Source: Aminobacter carboxidus (lineage in GTDB: Bacteria; Pseudomonadota; Alphaproteobacteria; Rhizobiales; Rhizobiaceae). Taken from it: a stretch of DNA of 64,000 nt. Position numbers and translations under genes: made by a program. Shown in pieces: positions 62,295-64,000 of this stretch (positions are counted from its first letter, which is position 1; every line of letters starts with the position of its first letter). The stretch spans positions 1 through 64,000 of the forward strand of contig NZ_JACZEP010000005.1 in assembly GCF_014863355.1 (NCBI RefSeq), read 5' to 3'. Below the pieces are notes generated by a model, which saw nothing but the letters and a program-made list of their open reading frames with translations, was not told the DNA's origin and searched no databases.

Positions 62295-63500
62295 ATGGAC
62301 CGGGCGAAAATGGACACGTCTACTCTGCTGATTGCCCACAATGTGCTTAGACAACGCAGCATTCGCGGAACGGCGAGGCTGCTTGGGAAACCAGTCTCCA
62401 GCATTGCTGCCGCTATTGACCGATTAGAAGCGCAGATATCCGTGCCCTTGGTTCATAAGGCGGGGACAGGAATCGTCCTGACCCTTGAGGCCGAGAGGCT
62501 TTCGCCGTCCATCAGTCAACTTGCCGACCATATCCAAGATGTCATGGCCATTGGAAACCGCACCAGAAGCGATTTGTCATTGAGCCTCAGCGCGCTGTCT
62601 CGCTTTGTGCACGTGTCGGAAGCGGGAAGCATCCGTCGGGCGGCGAAGCAGTTGGGGCTCGGTCAGCCCCAACTTGCTCGTCAGATTGCACATGTAGAGA
62701 CTACGCTCGGCTGCCGCTTGCTCAATCGCCACGTGGACGGAGCAAAAATGACGGAAGCGGGTAAGCGGCTAGTTAGGTCGACCCGAGCAATCGAAGCCAT
62801 TTGGAATGAACTTGCGCACGAAGCTGCTGGGCGGTCGCGCCGAAGTGCTGCAACCATTAGACTTGGTTCGATCATCCCTATGGGGCATGACAGTTTTGTC
62901 GCCACCCTACTTGCCTCGCTTGTTTCAACGTGGGTCGACAACAAACCTCGCCAACCGCTTCTGGTTGCGAGCACGACAACTGAAGGTCTCATTGCAGGTC
63001 TGAAGAGCGGCACGTATGACGCCGTGTTCTTGAATAGCGTTAGTGTCCCAACGGATTTCGATGGCTTCCTCGTAGCCAACTCACCGCTGTCGCTCGTCGG
63101 TCAGTCGAGCGCTATGGGGTTCTTGCATGGCCCGGACGACTTGGCCAAGATCGCCCTGAATTCGCTCGTGGCGCTTCCTAGTCCAAAGAGTGGGCTACGC
63201 CAAATCATCAATCGTCTACTGGCCGAAATCCTCACTGAGGACGAGTTGAGGACGTTGAGGGTGATTGAAGTGGATTCGATGCCCGTCATCCTCAACCTGG
63301 TCCTCCGCCACGGGGCCGTTTCAGTGCTGCCTTCGGAATCCGTTACCAGCATCGGAGGAGATCTTTCTCAAATCTCGCTCCCTTCTGAGTACAACCTGCC
63401 ATACTGGCTGGTTTGTGGGAGAAACGACGGCAGCCGCCAGACCGCTCTGGCGGTGCTGCACGTATTAAAGGGGCTGGGTTACGCACAGCACGCGAAATAG
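62295..63500 (+). CDS. LysR-type regulator with two helix-turn-helix domains
   Basis: 401 residues if started at the ATG at 62295 (a second ATG at 62310). HTH 1 at about residues 10-60 (SIRGTARLLGKPVSSIAAAI), HTH 2 at about 90-150 (SIRRAAKQLGLGQPQLARQI), then a LysR effector domain with GLIAGLKSGTYDAVF. Ordinary LysR proteins are about 300 residues with one HTH. It converges on the osmoprotectant ABC ATPase gene to its right. Confidence 0.85.
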   Translation: MDRAKMDTSTLLIAHNVLRQRSIRGTARLLGKPVSSIAAAIDRLEAQISVPLVHKAGTGIVLTLEAERLSPSISQLADHIQDVMAIGNRTRSDLSLSLSALSRFVHVSEAGSIRRAAKQLGLGQPQLARQIAHVETTLGCRLLNRHVDGAKMTEAGKRLVRSTRAIEAIWNELAHEAAGRSRRSAATIRLGSIIPMGHDSFVATLLASLVSTWVDNKPRQPLLVASTTTEGLIAGLKSGTYDAVFLNSVSVPTDFDGFLVANSPLSLVGQSSAMGFLHGPDDLAKIALNSLVALPSPKSGLRQIINRLLAEILTEDELRTLRVIEVDSMPVILNLVLRHGAVSVLPSESVTSIGGDLSQISLPSEYNLPYWLVCGRNDGSRQTALAVLHVLKGLGYAQHAK

Positions 63501-63619
63501 CATCCGTTAGCCGGAATGGCTGAACCTACCTACCAGGCCGCGCCAATTGGCTGGCAATCGCGCGCCCGGCAAGCCCGGCTCGCGATTGCACACCAAAAAG
63601 AGAATCCTTTGGACGCTCG

Positions 63620-64000
63620 TCAACGCGTGTGGCAGGCGAGGACTGCATCCCTGTCGAGATAGCCGATAGCCGTGCCGTCTGGTGCCATGACGTCCATGCC
63701 TTGAAGATTGTCATCGAGAATGCGTGCAAGCGCGACATGCAGGCTCGCATCCGGCGCGATGGACGTGCCTTTGGCTGCCGCCCGGGGTGCTGTCATAACA
63801 CTGGCGACATTGATGAGGCTGAGCCGCTTTATCGTCCTGTCTGGCCCAAGGAAGTTCTTAACGAACTCGTTGGCGGGATTGGCAAGGATTGCCTCCGGAC
63901 TATCGTACTGCAGCAACTGACCGTCGCGCATTATGGCCACCCGGTCGCCCATCTTGATCGCCTCATCGATGTCGTGGGTGACGATGACGACGGTCTTGCT
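63620..64000 (-). CDS. Osmoprotectant ABC ATPase with C-terminal CBS region (partial)
   Basis: 127 codons open to the window edge: TVVIVTHDIDEAIKMGDRVA is the His loop of ProV/OpuCA-type ATPases, followed by DSPEAILANPANEFVKNFLG and a single CBS-like region (VMAPDGTAIGYLDRDAVLAC). The N-terminal nucleotide-binding part lies beyond the window. Imports glycine betaine, choline or proline by family. Confidence 0.88.
   Translation of the reverse strand, partial: SKTVVIVTHDIDEAIKMGDRVAIMRDGQLLQYDSPEAILANPANEFVKNFLGPDRTIKRLSLINVASVMTAPRAAAKGTSIAPDASLHVALARILDDNLQGMDVMAPDGTAIGYLDRDAVLACHTR

Noticed and set aside
1-64000. CRISPR arrays, rRNA, tRNA genes or insertion-sequence transposases
   Set aside because: No regular short repeats with unique spacers, no cloverleaf-like stretch noticed, and no transposase-like protein among the readings; small or degenerate elements could be missed by eye.

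Overview
The window is high-GC DNA from a Rhizobiales alphaproteobacterium. A Mesorhizobium/Phyllobacteriaceae-like host fits best, judging by the repABC cassette, five DUF982 genes, two SyrB-like regulators and GGAAC-N16/17-CGTT (EcfG-type) promoters. The repABC operon, a long parS array and a complete Trb mating-pair apparatus mark it as a plasmid or plasmid-derived replicon.

Layout. 0-0.6 kb: 3' end of a tyrosine recombinase and a truncated DUF4143 gene. 0.6-4.3 kb: repABC on the minus strand, with a counter-transcribed RNA between repB and repC. 4.3-5.7 kb: non-coding array of about ten parS-like palindromes in diverged repeat units. 5.9-8.1 kb: tiny and small genes, including two DUF982 genes. 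8.3-12.6 kb: end-joining cluster ku / ligD-ku. 12.8-15 kb: small genes, one with an in-frame amber codon. 15.3-24.9 kb: trbBCDEJKLFGHI, followed by a TraR/LuxR-type regulator (25.2 kb). 26-28.5 kb: SyrB-like genes and stress/exported proteins. 29-35.5 kb: alkyladenine glycosylase; a GHMP (PduX-like) kinase; a CysK-like and a ThrC-like PLP enzyme; an XRE regulator; a LuxR/LuxI pair. 35.6-45.2 kb: many small stress-type genes, UspA, CspA and an SRAP (HMCES/YedK) protein. 45.5 kb: a predicted EcfG-driven small RNA. 45.7-48.2 kb: methyltransferase, ABM-fold protein and LysR. 48.7-58.6 kb: BCCT transporter, HipA remnant, HisD-like dehydrogenase, XRE-cupin regulator and a four-gene PotDABC-type importer. 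59.1 kb: PAS/HisKA_2 histidine kinase. 60.8-64 kb: small genes, a LysR protein with two helix-turn-helix domains, and the 3' end of an osmoprotectant ABC ATPase.

How the parts connect. The strongest cross-window theme is general stress control. Nine perfect GGAAC-N16/17-CGTT boxes (about one expected by chance in 64 kb at uniform composition), plus four with a relaxed -10, lie upstream of both NHEJ units, several tiny membrane or basic peptides, and an intergenic stretch that ends in a textbook terminator and looks like a GsrN-style sRNA. The second theme is a quorum-sensing-linked amino-acid cluster (GHMP kinase, two fold-type II PLP enzymes, XRE, LuxR, LuxI), whose product I cannot assign. 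Functions are inferred by reading protein sequences; no database searches were run.
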